This document shows positions 17,442-26,173 of a DNA stretch of 64,000 nucleotides, one piece after another. Source of the stretch: Kumtagia yinganensis (GTDB lineage: Bacteria; Pseudomonadota; Alphaproteobacteria; Rhizobiales; Rhizobiaceae). A program made the translations under genes and the position numbers. The stretch's first letter is position 1; each line of letters opens with the position of its first letter. A model generated the notes under the pieces. It saw only the letters and a program-made list of their open reading frames with translations, was not told the origin of the DNA and did no database searches. The DNA lies in the NCBI RefSeq assembly GCF_040081985.1, contig NZ_JBEBMH010000017.1:1-64000 (forward strand), in the 5' to 3' direction.

Positions 17442-17649
17442 GGGTGGAGATGCGCAGGCTCCGTTCACAAAGTTGGTTGGCAAAGCCCGACAATCCGATA
17501 CTGACCGGCCTCGCGCAGACCTTTGCGTGACGAGCGATAGAGGACCTCATCTTGGTCGGCCTGCGGGCCGGGATCGTCGACATACAGCTTGGCGCGTGGC
17601 GCGCGCCGAGCAGGCGCGTGCGGCGATCAGGGCCTGGTCCGCCGATGCA

Positions 17650-18150
17650 AGCCGTTGCGCTCGCGAATAACGATTTGGAACTCACCCTTGCTGCCGGAGT
17701 TCGGGGCGCGGGTAACGTCGCTGATCGACCGCCGCAGCGGCCGAGACTGGATCGTTCAGGGGCCATCGGTTGCATCGTCGGACGAGGATGCTATCTACGG
17801 GCCCGAGCAGGCGATCGGCTCGGGCGAGTGTTTCCCAGCGGTCTTGCCCTGCCTCGTACCCGGCCGGCGGTACGGTTCTGGGCGATCATGGCACTCTGTG
17901 GGCCGGCCCCTGGCAAATACGCGTACACACGCGCACGGCAGTCGCGACCACCTACCACGGCGATGGGTTTTGCTTCAGCCGCGGGCTTGTGCTGGACTGC
18001 GATGCAGTCACCTGCCGCTATGCTGTCAACAATGAGGGCAATGCGCCGCAGCCTTTCCTGTGGGCGCGCATTTCCTGCTCGACGTGACCGAGGCCGACCG
18101 CATCGTCCTGACAAACGGGACGCCTTGCCCCCAAAACCCATCGCAGCAAT
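17650..18150 (+). pseudogene. Aldose 1-epimerase family gene, frameshifted and truncated
   Basis: ITIWNSPLLPEFGARVTSLI, then GSGECFPAVLPCLVPG resemble the N-terminal half of the galactose mutarotase-like family. The frame shifts near 17870 (continuing in GDHGTLWAGPWQIRVHTRTA) and again near 18065 (LLDVTEADRIVLTNG). The C-terminal half is missing. An intact relative is at 26.2-27.2 kb. Confidence 0.6.
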
Positions 18151-18269
18151 GGCGGCCCGCTTGAAAGTTCGCGCCGGCCGGGGGGCGCGTTGTTCCCATT
18201 AGATCGCATTTCATAAATCATTGTCAATCCGCATCTGCGAACTTCGCGGCCAGCAGGTCGAGCCGACAC

Positions 18270-18647
18270 CAACGCAAGGCATTCTGATCGGCTGGCCGCT
18301 TCCAGAAAGCGCGCAAACTCGTCAGCACTCAGGATCGCCGGCAATTTGCGCGGCGTGCGCGCATAGACGCTCCGTAACCTCTGCCCGGTCCAGCGTCACG
18401 CCGTAGAAGAAACGCAACGCACAGACCGTCTGCTTCAGTGCCGGCCAATCCCCTGCGACACCAGATAGACCTGGAACGCATGGACATCCTTCAACCCCAG
18501 CCGATCCGGCGACCGGCCGAAATAACGGCAGAACTTCGCCATCATATGCAGATAGGATTGTTGCGTCGCGGGCGATAGGTTGCGCAAGCTTATGTTGTCG
18601 ATTTTTCGATGGCGCAGCGGGCTTACCGCTGCCGTGGCTTCTGCCAT
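18270..18647 (-). pseudogene. IS91-associated tyrosine recombinase, N-terminal remnant
   Basis: Starting at 18647 the minus strand gives SLRNLSPATQQSYLHMMAKF and RSPDRLGLKDVHAFQVYLVS, closely resembling the recombinase at 8.6-9.5 kb. It continues in other frames (LKQTVCALRFFYGVTLDRAE, then PAILSADEFARFLEA) and ends before the catalytic domain. Confidence 0.7.
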
Positions 18648-18729
18648 GGGATGGTGGCCTGGTCAGGGTTGGTCTCAGCAACCAAACTTCCCATCTGGAG
18701 GCCATTCCAGCCAATTGCACACGCCAATC

Positions 18730-18747
18730 CCGCGTCAGCGGATTCGT
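18730..18747. repeat. Conserved outer motif of the IS91-type element, copy 2
   Basis: CCGCGTCAGCGGaTTCGT differs at one position from 9573-9590. It lies outside the recombinase remnant, as in copy 1. The two copies bracket the 9.6-18.7 kb segment in direct orientation. Confidence 0.4.
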
Positions 18748-18864
18748 CCATCGCCAGATCGAGACTTATTTCCGGCAATATCGGTTGCTTCGACCCTGCC
18801 AAAATCGCGTTCCAATGGCTGTTCTTCACGGCCAACGAATTCCTGACCGTCATTCCGAAGCAGG

Positions 18865-19782
18865 TCACTCACTCTTCAAATTCCACGAACCAATAGCCCC
18901 CGCATAATGCAATTGTGCTCGGCCTTTACCCAAACCTTCGATCGCGAAGATACCGCCAGCAAGCGGTGCGGCACGACGTTGATCGTCCAGTCCCCAACAT
19001 GCCGTGGTAACGACAAGTATGTCGAATTGCTCGCCGGCAAAGCAAGCAGAGGCGACGTTTCCCCCCGGAATTGCAACCGTGTCGACAACGTCGCCTCGCC
19101 GATCAATCCCGAGCAACACACCTCCGTCCCAGCGTGCGTTCCAAAGGGTGTCATTCACATCAATCGCGGAGCCATCGGGGAAACCCGGGTCACCGGGTCC
19201 CCGGTGGATGCTCCTCTCGCCGAGCGAGCCAGTCTCGGCGTCAAACGGATAGGCATAAATGGTGGATCGCAGCGTGTCGCCGAAGAACATGCGGTCGTTG
19301 GCGTTGCTCCAAAGCAAAGTGTTGGGTATTCCAAAGCTCTGTTCGGCACGGCGTATCGAGCCGTCAGGTTCCATGCAGAATAGAGCCCCAGCATCCGGAA
19401 GAATCTCCGGGTGGACGAGATTGTCGTCCATAGTGGAGAACCAGAAACGCCCTTTAGGATCGACTCCCACCTCGTTGCATCGGTTACCAGGGCGGTCGAG
19501 GCCGCGGAGCGCTATCAGCATGTCGTAGCGGCCGATACGTGGATTCAGGCGCAGCAAACCACTGCGTCCCGCCACGAGCACGTTGTCGTCGGCTGTCAGC
19601 GCCAGGCCCGTGACGGGTTCCGGCGCCTCCCAGAAATCCGGTGCCGACTGACTCCAGGCGAGCCGGAAGACCCCCGCGGGCTCGACCAGGTTGACCCACC
19701 AGAGGCAATTGCTGATCGGGCACCAGACGGGGCTTTCGGCCAGCATCATGTGGCCATCGAAAAGGCAGCGAACTTCCGTCAT
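18865..19782 (-). CDS. SMP-30/gluconolactonase family lactonase
   Basis: 305 aa six-bladed propeller. Metal ligands are visible: Glu in LAESPVW, Asn in NRCNEVGVDPKGRFWF and Asp in FPDGSAIDVND. The family hydrolyses aldonolactones to aldonates, usually in the periplasm or cytosol; no signal peptide is seen. It is the last gene of the minus-strand run after the sugar-binding protein and would supply the aldonate used by the dehydratase at 24.8-25.9 kb. Confidence 0.75.
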   Translation of the reverse strand: MTEVRCLFDGHMMLAESPVWCPISNCLWWVNLVEPAGVFRLAWSQSAPDFWEAPEPVTGLALTADDNVLVAGRSGLLRLNPRIGRYDMLIALRGLDRPGNRCNEVGVDPKGRFWFSTMDDNLVHPEILPDAGALFCMEPDGSIRRAEQSFGIPNTLLWSNANDRMFFGDTLRSTIYAYPFDAETGSLGERSIHRGPGDPGFPDGSAIDVNDTLWNARWDGGVLLGIDRRGDVVDTVAIPGGNVASACFAGEQFDILVVTTACWGLDDQRRAAPLAGGIFAIEGLGKGRAQLHYAGAIGSWNLKSE

Positions 19783-19792
19783 GGCAGCCTCC

Positions 19793-20803
19793 TCACGGGC
19801 AGCTCAGGTATTTCTCGTCGAAGGTGGCAAGGACAGCCTTGGTCGCCGCGCGCTGTTTGCCGGTGGCCTGGTCAATATTGCTGGCGTCGACATAGGCCGA
19901 ACCGCTGTCGATGAAGTGTTTGGTCTGCGGCGAGGCGATCCAGGCAGCGTCGTCCTTGAGCGTGCAGCCATTCGCCAGCTTCGAGAGGATGTAAGTGCCT
20001 AGATAGACTTGCCCGTACGGGTTCTGGAGCATCGTGCCGAACAGGTAGCCGTCCTTGACTGCCGAAACGACAATCGGATCGTCGTTGAAACCGATCATCT
20101 TGATGCGCCTGTCTCCGATGTTGCGAAGTGACGTCGCCGCCACCACGGCCGGTATCCAGGCCGTTGCGATGATGCCGTCGACCTTTGCGGCGTTGCCGCC
20201 GAGATAGCCGTTGATGGTGCGGTCGGCAGCGCCTTGCTCGTCGATGTCGGCCAGCGTCTGGATCAGCGTAACCGCGCCGTTGGTCTCCGACACAGCCTCT
20301 TCTACTGCCTTGACGCGCAGCTGGGTATTCGGGTCGATCAGCGCACCGGCGACGTGAACGATGTTGCCCTTGCCGCCCATTTCGGCGATCAGGCGCTTGG
20401 TCATGTCGTAGGCTGATGCGTAGCTATCGGTCGTCAGGCACAGCAACGCCGGCGTCGGATCGTTGGTGCAGGCGCCGAGCGCTATGCTGGGAATGCCGTC
20501 GTCAGCCAGGTCCTTCAACGTGGCATTGGTTCCATCCGCGTCGTTCGCGAACACTAGCATCCCGTTGAAGCCTTGTGCGACCATGCTCTCGATGAGCTGG
20601 TTCTGTTGGTTGAGATCCCACGCCTGAGGCACCCGGTAGTCGGTGATCACGCCGAAATCCTTGGCCGCGTCGGCGGCGGCCAGCGGCCATGAGGCAAAAT
20701 ATGGATGCGGTCCGCCGGCAACGACGCCGACCTTCGTTTCGGCATGAGCTGCGGCCGAGGCGATCAGACAGATGCCGAACGTGGCTATGGATGCAATTTT
20801 CAT
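19793..20803 (-). CDS. Sugar ABC transporter substrate-binding protein (RbsB-like)
   Basis: 336 aa. Signal peptide about residues 1-21 (ending AHA). A type I periplasmic-binding fold follows (VGVVAGGPHPYFASW near the start, FANDADGTNATL, and DGIIATAWIPAVVAAT). The ATG at 20803 overlaps the ATPase stop by 4 nt and has GGGAGGAGC upstream. It collects a sugar or sugar acid for the importer encoded immediately upstream in the operon. Confidence 0.8.
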   Translation of the reverse strand: MKIASIATFGICLIASAAAHAETKVGVVAGGPHPYFASWPLAAADAAKDFGVITDYRVPQAWDLNQQNQLIESMVAQGFNGMLVFANDADGTNATLKDLADDGIPSIALGACTNDPTPALLCLTTDSYASAYDMTKRLIAEMGGKGNIVHVAGALIDPNTQLRVKAVEEAVSETNGAVTLIQTLADIDEQGAADRTINGYLGGNAAKVDGIIATAWIPAVVAATSLRNIGDRRIKMIGFNDDPIVVSAVKDGYLFGTMLQNPYGQVYLGTYILSKLANGCTLKDDAAWIASPQTKHFIDSGSAYVDASNIDQATGKQRAATKAVLATFDEKYLSCP

Positions 20804-22359
20804 GAATGCTCCTCCCTGTGTGGTTGATGTGACCATGATGCCGACGACCACGCGGTCGCGGCCTGGATCGCGCGCATGGCGCGAACGGACATGTCCGCAT
20901 AGTCGCCGCTGTTCTCGAGAAGGCCGACGATGCGGAAATTGGACATGATGGAAATACGGTCGGAAAGCGTGATGACCTCCGCCAGGTCGCTGGAGATCAG
21001 CAGCACGCCGCATCCATCCTCGGCGAGCTTGCGGATGTGTCGGTGCAAGGTCTCCTTGGCGGCCACGTCCACGCCGATCGTAGGCTCGTCGAAGATCATC
21101 AGTCGTGGGTCGGCGACCAGCCACTTGGCGACGCTGACTTTCTGCTGGTTGCCACCCGACAGCGTCGCGGCCGCGAGCGAAAGGTCGCTGGTGGTGAGGT
21201 CAAGCTCGCGAAGCGGCCCGGCCACCGCGTCTTCCTCATTCTGGCGCTCCACCCATCCCCATCGCGAAGCAATCCGGCGCCAGGCTGCCGCGCAGGCGTT
21301 GGCGCGGATTGGCTGATCGAGCGCCAGGCCTTCTCTCTTGCGATCCTCGCTGACATGACCGATGCGGAAGTGGCGGACAGCCTCCGTGACGCTTTCCGGC
21401 GGCCCATCGCGCTCGGCAAAGACGATGCTTCCAGCCGTCACCTTCACGTCGCCCAGGACGGCGTGTGCAAGCTCCGTGCGCCCCGAGCCCACGAGGCCAT
21501 AGAGCCCGTGGATCTCGCCGGGCCGAACGGCCAGATCGATGCCTTTATGGCCCAACTCGGTCGCAACGCCGGCGAGTTCAACCAAGGGTGGACCCGCGAC
21601 ATGACGCGGGCTCGCGCGACGGCCAGCCTCGATCGAACGGCCGACCATGGCCTTGACGAGATCGTCGACTGGAAACTCGGACAGCGGCCTCGCCCGTTCC
21701 ACCACGCGGCCGTCGCGCAGGACCGTGGCCATCTCGCAAAGCGCGTAGACCTCATCGATCTTGTGGCTGACAAACAGGATCGCGACGCCAGCTGCGGCAA
21801 GCTTCCTGAGCAAGGTAAAGAGCTGATCGGCCTCGACCGGAGTCAGCGAGGCCGTCGGCTCATCCAGGATGACCACCCGGCTGGTGCCGTGCAGCACCCG
21901 GGCTATCTCGACCTGCTGCTGCTGGGCGGCGCTCAGCGTGGCGACGTCGCGATGCGGCGCAATCCCGATCCCCAGACGATCGAGCAGCTTCTCCGCGATG
22001 CGGTTGGCGGCGGAGAAATCGATCAGCCCGGAACGCGTCAACGGCATCTCGTTGAGCAGGATGTTCTCGGCGACCGAGAAGTCCGGGATAAGATGACGTT
22101 CCTGATGGACGATGCGGATGCCGGTGCGCGCCGCGACCTTGGGGGACGGCAGCAAAGACGGATGCCCGTCGATGAGGATCTTTCCGGCGTCCGGCTGATA
22201 GATGCCACCGAGAAGCTTGATGAGCGTCGACTTGCCAGCGCCGTTTTCGCCCATCAGCGCGTGGATGCGCCCCGCTTGAAGCTCGATGTCGGCGGCATCG
22301 AGCGCCCGGAACGCGCCGAAGCTGCGGGTCAGGCCGCGACCGGCAAGGACGGCGCTCAT
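20800..22359 (-). CDS. Sugar ABC transporter ATPase with two ABC domains (RbsA/MglA type)
   Basis: 519 aa. The first domain has MGENGAGKSTLIKLLGG, a signature TLSAAQQQQVEIARVL and VVILDEP. The second domain has a degenerate Walker A (LYGLVGSGRTEL), TLSGGNQQKVSVAKWL and LMIFDEP. This asymmetric pair is characteristic of carbohydrate CUT2 importers. It overlaps both neighbours by 4 nt. Confidence 0.85.
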   Translation of the reverse strand: MSAVLAGRGLTRSFGAFRALDAADIELQAGRIHALMGENGAGKSTLIKLLGGIYQPDAGKILIDGHPSLLPSPKVAARTGIRIVHQERHLIPDFSVAENILLNEMPLTRSGLIDFSAANRIAEKLLDRLGIGIAPHRDVATLSAAQQQQVEIARVLHGTSRVVILDEPTASLTPVEADQLFTLLRKLAAAGVAILFVSHKIDEVYALCEMATVLRDGRVVERARPLSEFPVDDLVKAMVGRSIEAGRRASPRHVAGPPLVELAGVATELGHKGIDLAVRPGEIHGLYGLVGSGRTELAHAVLGDVKVTAGSIVFAERDGPPESVTEAVRHFRIGHVSEDRKREGLALDQPIRANACAAAWRRIASRWGWVERQNEEDAVAGPLRELDLTTSDLSLAAATLSGGNQQKVSVAKWLVADPRLMIFDEPTIGVDVAAKETLHRHIRKLAEDGCGVLLISSDLAEVITLSDRISIMSNFRIVGLLENSGDYADMSVRAMRAIQAATAWSSASWSHQPHREEHS

Positions 22360-23315
22360 CGAGCGAACTCCGTGCCGCGACTACCTGTTGCGGTGGCAAC
22401 CACGGTACCGAACAGCAGCGCGCCGATCGCAAGCTGGAACCAGTAAGGATCGACCGCGTAGAGGATCAGTGCGTTCTCCGCCAGCGCGATAACTGCCACC
22501 CCGAGCGCCGCGCCGACGACAGAGACCTTGCCGCCGGAAAGCGCCGTGCCGCCGAGAATCGGCGCGGCAAACGAGGTGAGCAGCCAGGTGTCGCCCACAG
22601 TCGGCCAGGCCGACTGCAGCCGGGCAGCCGTGACTATCCCCGCTAGTGCCGCGAGCAATCCCGACAGGACGTGACAGAACAGGACGACGCCCGCCACCGG
22701 CAGCAGGCCGAGCCGGGCCCCCTGCTGGTTGGCGCCGGTCGCCAGCACGGCACGGCCGAAGCGCATGCGACCGAAGAACACGATGAGCCCCACGAGGATG
22801 AGAACGACCGGTACGAACATGACCGGTACAGCACCCCAGCGGGCGATGCCGAACTCTTTGAAGCCCTCCGGCAGGCCGTAATAGGGCTGCGCTTCGGTGA
22901 CCGCATAGACGAGGCCGCGGTAGATGGCGAAGGTCGCCAGGGTAACGATGAAGCTGTTGAGGCGTGTCAGGTTGACGACCACGCCGTTGACGGCGCCGGC
23001 CAGGCCGCCTGCCACGACTGCCGCACTGCAAGACCAGAACGGGGCGACCCCCAGTTCCTGCATGAGCCCGCCAGCGATGATCGCGCCCAGCGCGCCGATC
23101 GATCCTGTCGCCAGGTTCGTCTGGCCAATGGCGAGCACGATGAGTTGGGACAGCGCCACCAGCATGGTGATCGAGAAGCCGGCGAGCAGGACATAGAGAT
23201 TGTATGTGCTGCCGAAGCCGCGCCCGGATAGCAGCATGAACAGGACGCCGGCGAGCAGAAGCCCGGCGAGCGCGAGGGGCTGGCGCTGCAGGTGTTGGAT
23301 GGCCATGGTATTCAT
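22356..23315 (-). CDS. Sugar ABC transporter permease (RbsC-like), second of a pair
   Basis: 319 aa, about eight to ten membrane segments (for example LLLAGVLFMLLSG and ALIVLAIGQT-like stretches), with the CUT2 permease motif NSFIVTLATFAIYRGLVY. Start ATG 23315 overlaps the preceding permease stop (ATGA); ATG 23306 is an alternative. Together with the next permease it probably forms a heterodimeric channel. Confidence 0.8.
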   Translation of the reverse strand: MNTMAIQHLQRQPLALAGLLLAGVLFMLLSGRGFGSTYNLYVLLAGFSITMLVALSQLIVLAIGQTNLATGSIGALGAIIAGGLMQELGVAPFWSCSAAVVAGGLAGAVNGVVVNLTRLNSFIVTLATFAIYRGLVYAVTEAQPYYGLPEGFKEFGIARWGAVPVMFVPVVLILVGLIVFFGRMRFGRAVLATGANQQGARLGLLPVAGVVLFCHVLSGLLAALAGIVTAARLQSAWPTVGDTWLLTSFAAPILGGTALSGGKVSVVGAALGVAVIALAENALILYAVDPYWFQLAIGALLFGTVVATATGSRGTEFAR

Positions 23316-24289
23316 CCCCGCCACTCGTCGCGCGCGGCCGCCATCTGCCCGGCGACGACGGTCGCGAGCAGCAGCAGCCCGAAGATCATCTGCAGAAGGA
23401 AGTCGTTGATGCCCGACGTCAGCAGACCGCTTCTGAGGACAGCAAAGAGCAAGGCTCCGCCGATGCATCCCGCCACCGACGCCCTGCCTCCGAACAGACT
23501 GGCGCCGCCGAGGATCGGAATGATGAAGGAGGATAGCAGCCATTCCTGGCCGAGATTGCCGGCCATGCTGGGAATTGCCGCATTGTTGCGCAGCATAAGG
23601 ACGATGCCAGCAATCGCCGCCAGCAGGCCACTCGCGGCATGGCAAAACACGACGAGCTTCCGTGTAGCGATCCCCGAGGCGTGCGCGGCACGGGGGTTGG
23701 CGCCCGTCATCAGAATTTCCCGACCGGTCACCGTCCTGTTCAGCACAAGGAAGACGAGGCCGCTCGCCAACAACGCTATGGCGAAGAGCGGGGTCACGTA
23801 ACCACCGGCCAGCCGCAGGCGGGCAAACGCGGTCAGGTCTGTCGGCAGCCGGTTGAAGCCGGTCGCCTTTGTGGCCACCACCATCGCTCCAAAGACGATG
23901 GTGGTCATGGTCAGCGTGATGATGAAGCTGTTGGTGCGGGTGCGCACGACGACATAGCCGGATGTGGCTCCGATGGCCGTCCCCAGGAGGAGCGCCGCCG
24001 GCAAGGCGAGGAGCCAGGCGGTTCCGGCCTCCTGCATGAGCCAACCGGCGGCCATGGCTGCCGCCACGCCGGTTGCGCCGACCGCGATGTTGACGCCGCC
24101 GATCGCGAGCACCGCGAGCTGCGCCAACCCTATTATCAGCTCAACCGCGACGGATCGCTGCAACGAGATCAGGTTGGCGCGATTCAAAAATTCCGGCGAC
24201 AGCAGCGCAAAGGCGGCGGCGAACGCGCCGGCAAGACAGAACAGGATTGCCGGGAGAGACAACCTGCCTTTCAGCCGCCATGTACTCAT
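23312..24289 (-). CDS. Sugar ABC transporter permease (RbsC-like), first of a pair
   Basis: 325 aa, hydrophobic throughout, with TNSFIITLTMTTIVFGAMVV and LLSSFIIPILGGASLFGG, typical of CUT2 permeases. It opens the permease-permease-ATPase-receptor-lactonase string. The upstream SDR gene ends 57 bp away. Confidence 0.8.
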   Translation of the reverse strand: MSTWRLKGRLSLPAILFCLAGAFAAAFALLSPEFLNRANLISLQRSVAVELIIGLAQLAVLAIGGVNIAVGATGVAAAMAAGWLMQEAGTAWLLALPAALLLGTAIGATSGYVVVRTRTNSFIITLTMTTIVFGAMVVATKATGFNRLPTDLTAFARLRLAGGYVTPLFAIALLASGLVFLVLNRTVTGREILMTGANPRAAHASGIATRKLVVFCHAASGLLAAIAGIVLMLRNNAAIPSMAGNLGQEWLLSSFIIPILGGASLFGGRASVAGCIGGALLFAVLRSGLLTSGINDFLLQMIFGLLLLATVVAGQMAAARDEWRG

Positions 24290-24346
24290 TCCGATCGACC
24301 CTTCTTCACTGGCCCGCGATGCCGGCCGCTTCCCAAAGGCCCCTTC

Positions 24347-24768
24347 TCAATAGGTCGCCCACCCACCCGAGATGTCGAGGACCACGCCGGTGGAGAAGCT
24401 GTTCTCCGCCGAACGGTGCGCGCGCAATGGAACTTGACGCTGAGATTGATGGAGAGCATGCGGTTCCACTCGGCCAGCGGACAGGACCAGGTCGGCGCAT
24501 TCATGCCGGCAATCCCGGCACAGGTGACCAGTATGCCGACCTCGGGAATCCGGTCGGCCGCCTCCCGCACGGATTCGGCATTGGTGACGTCGACGGCATC
24601 GAAGTCGGCCCCTCGGGCCTTGACCGACACGAAGCGTTCGTTTTTGCCCGGCGCGAGATCCCAGATCCGCACCGGGCCCTCCCTCAACAGGCGGTCGGCG
24701 ACGGCCAAGCCGATGCCTTGAGCGCCGCCGGTCATCACCCCTATGCGCTTCGCCGGGGTCCTTATCAT
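24347..24768 (-). pseudogene. SDR dehydrogenase with an internal deletion
   Basis: Starts well (AGGAG, ATG 24768) with GVMTGGAQGIGLAVADRLL and CAGIAGMNAP, reaching NLSVKFHCARTV. It then jumps to the C-terminal tail of the same family (AENSFSTGVVLDISGGWATY) in another frame. Roughly 100 residues, including the catalytic YxxxK, are missing compared with the paralogues at 16.7 and 51.2 kb. It cannot be an active dehydrogenase. Confidence 0.75.
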
Positions 24769-24796
24769 GAGAACACTCCTAACGTTGTCATGCGAG

Positions 24797-25936
24797 TCAC
24801 CAATCTCGTGGCGTGCCGTCGCTGCTCCATTCGGAGAGGACGGGCACGCGTGCCGGATCAAAAGCCAGCCGGTCCGGCCTGACCCCAAGACCGAGACCGG
24901 TACGCTGGGGAAGAGGAAACGCGCCGTCGGCTGCCATGTCGTCCGCCTCATGCGTGTAGATACCGTCCTCGCGATCGCGGCTCGGACGGAACTCCAGCGC
25001 GCCGAACGTCTGTGCAATGGCACTGGCGTGCAACGAGGCGGCCGTATGGACGAGGCCGTTGGGGCTATGAGGGTTGAAGACGACGGAACTCGTCTCCGCC
25101 ATGTCGGCGAGCACCCGCATCTCGGAAAGCCCGCCGGCATTGCCGACGTCTGGCTGGATGATGTCGGCCAGGTGCAGTTCGAGCACACGCTTGAACTGCC
25201 AGCGCGTATAGAGCCGCTCGCCAACCGCCATCGGCGTTTGGAAATGGCGCCGGGCCTCTGCCAGCGCGGTCTCATCCTCGACCGGGACCGGTTCCTCGAT
25301 CCATAGCGGCTTGAGATCACGTACCGCGCGTTCGATGGCGACAGCGGCGTGCGCCTGCGGCCGGCCGTGGAAATCGAGCGCGAAGTCGACATCCGGCCCG
25401 ATTGCCTCGCGCACGGCGGCGCAGCAATCATAGACCTGTGAAACGAGCTGCGTTGCGGGCTGGCTCTCCGTCGGCGGCAAAGGATAAAATTTGACGATGC
25501 GAGCGCCGGTCTGAACCGCCGCCCGAGCCCGCCGCGCAAGCTCGTCCGGATCGGTACTCAGGCCGCAATTGGCGTAAGTCCGGATCGAGCTGCGCACCGC
25601 ACCGCCGAGCAAACTATGCACGGGCACTCCAGCGATCTTGGCCGCGATATCCCAGAGCGCGATGTCGATCCCTGACAAAGCCGATGTTTCGACCGCCCCG
25701 CCGCGCCAGTAGCCATGCCGATAGGCGCGCTCCCATATCTGACGGATCGAACGCATGTCGGCGCCGAGCACCAGCCGCGCAGCATCGCGCACAGCGCCCA
25801 TGACCGCATAGGGCTTGCCGGGGAGCGTACATTCGCCCCAGCCCCAGATTTCGGGATCGTCGGTCCGTACCAACACGAAGACGAGTTCGGAGAACTGGCC
25901 CGAATGCAGATGCGCTTCGATGGATTCGATCTCCAT
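24797..25936 (-). CDS. Enolase-superfamily acid-sugar dehydratase
   Basis: 379 aa mandelate racemase-type enzyme. Key segments are RIVKFYPLPP, FALDFHGRPQ, LWIEEPVP, AVGERLY, DIIQPDVGNAGG and FNPHSPNG, the pattern of galactonate-type dehydratases. It would dehydrate an aldonate to the 2-keto-3-deoxy acid. Neighbours are an epimerase and a regulator upstream, and an SDR remnant and a sugar importer downstream. A TTGTACTACTACCA motif lies 144 bp ahead of its start. Confidence 0.75.
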   Translation of the reverse strand: MEIESIEAHLHSGQFSELVFVLVRTDDPEIWGWGECTLPGKPYAVMGAVRDAARLVLGADMRSIRQIWERAYRHGYWRGGAVETSALSGIDIALWDIAAKIAGVPVHSLLGGAVRSSIRTYANCGLSTDPDELARRARAAVQTGARIVKFYPLPPTESQPATQLVSQVYDCCAAVREAIGPDVDFALDFHGRPQAHAAVAIERAVRDLKPLWIEEPVPVEDETALAEARRHFQTPMAVGERLYTRWQFKRVLELHLADIIQPDVGNAGGLSEMRVLADMAETSSVVFNPHSPNGLVHTAASLHASAIAQTFGALEFRPSRDREDGIYTHEADDMAADGAFPLPQRTGLGLGVRPDRLAFDPARVPVLSEWSSDGTPRDW

Positions 25937-25942
25937 TGCTGC

Positions 25943-26070
25943 TCACCAGTCCACGATCGAGCCGTTGGGATCGACCGCGGCTTCGGCAGGCAACAGGTAG
26001 ATCATAATGTCCGCGATCATCATCGGCTGAATCTCCACCGGATAGGAGGGCTCGGCGCTACCCGAATGAG
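25943..26070 (-). pseudogene. Orphan C-terminal fragment ending VDPNGSIVDW
   Basis: The minus strand encodes SYPVEIQPMMIADIMIYLLP, then AEAAVDPNGSIVDW and a stop, with no usable start. The last residues resemble the C-terminal DGTIVDW of the dehydratase at 11.9-13.0 kb, so it is probably the tail of a lost dehydratase or another module gene. Confidence 0.3.
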
Positions 26071-26079
26071 CATCGCCAA

Positions 26080-26093
26080 TTGTACTACTACCA
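26080..26093. promoter_or_regulatory. Candidate GntR operator before the dehydratase
   Basis: TTGTACTACTACCA (TGGTAGTAGTACAA on the minus strand) resembles TTGTAGTATACCA at 28021-28033 and the TGGTAGTAGCCTACAG segment in the two repeats at 31.0 and 36.8 kb. All lie in promoters of this transport and catabolic cluster. Confidence 0.4.
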
Positions 26094-26173
26094 TATTACT
26101 ATACTAGGATATTTTAGGCAGCAAGCGTGAATCGTGACGTTGACGCCGCGCCCAGCGGGAAACCGCTGCGTCG

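Noticed and set aside
21037..22446. Long open frame opposite the RbsA-type ATPase (469 codons)
   Set aside because: It is antisense to a well-conserved two-domain ATPase and is the usual by-product of high GC codon use.
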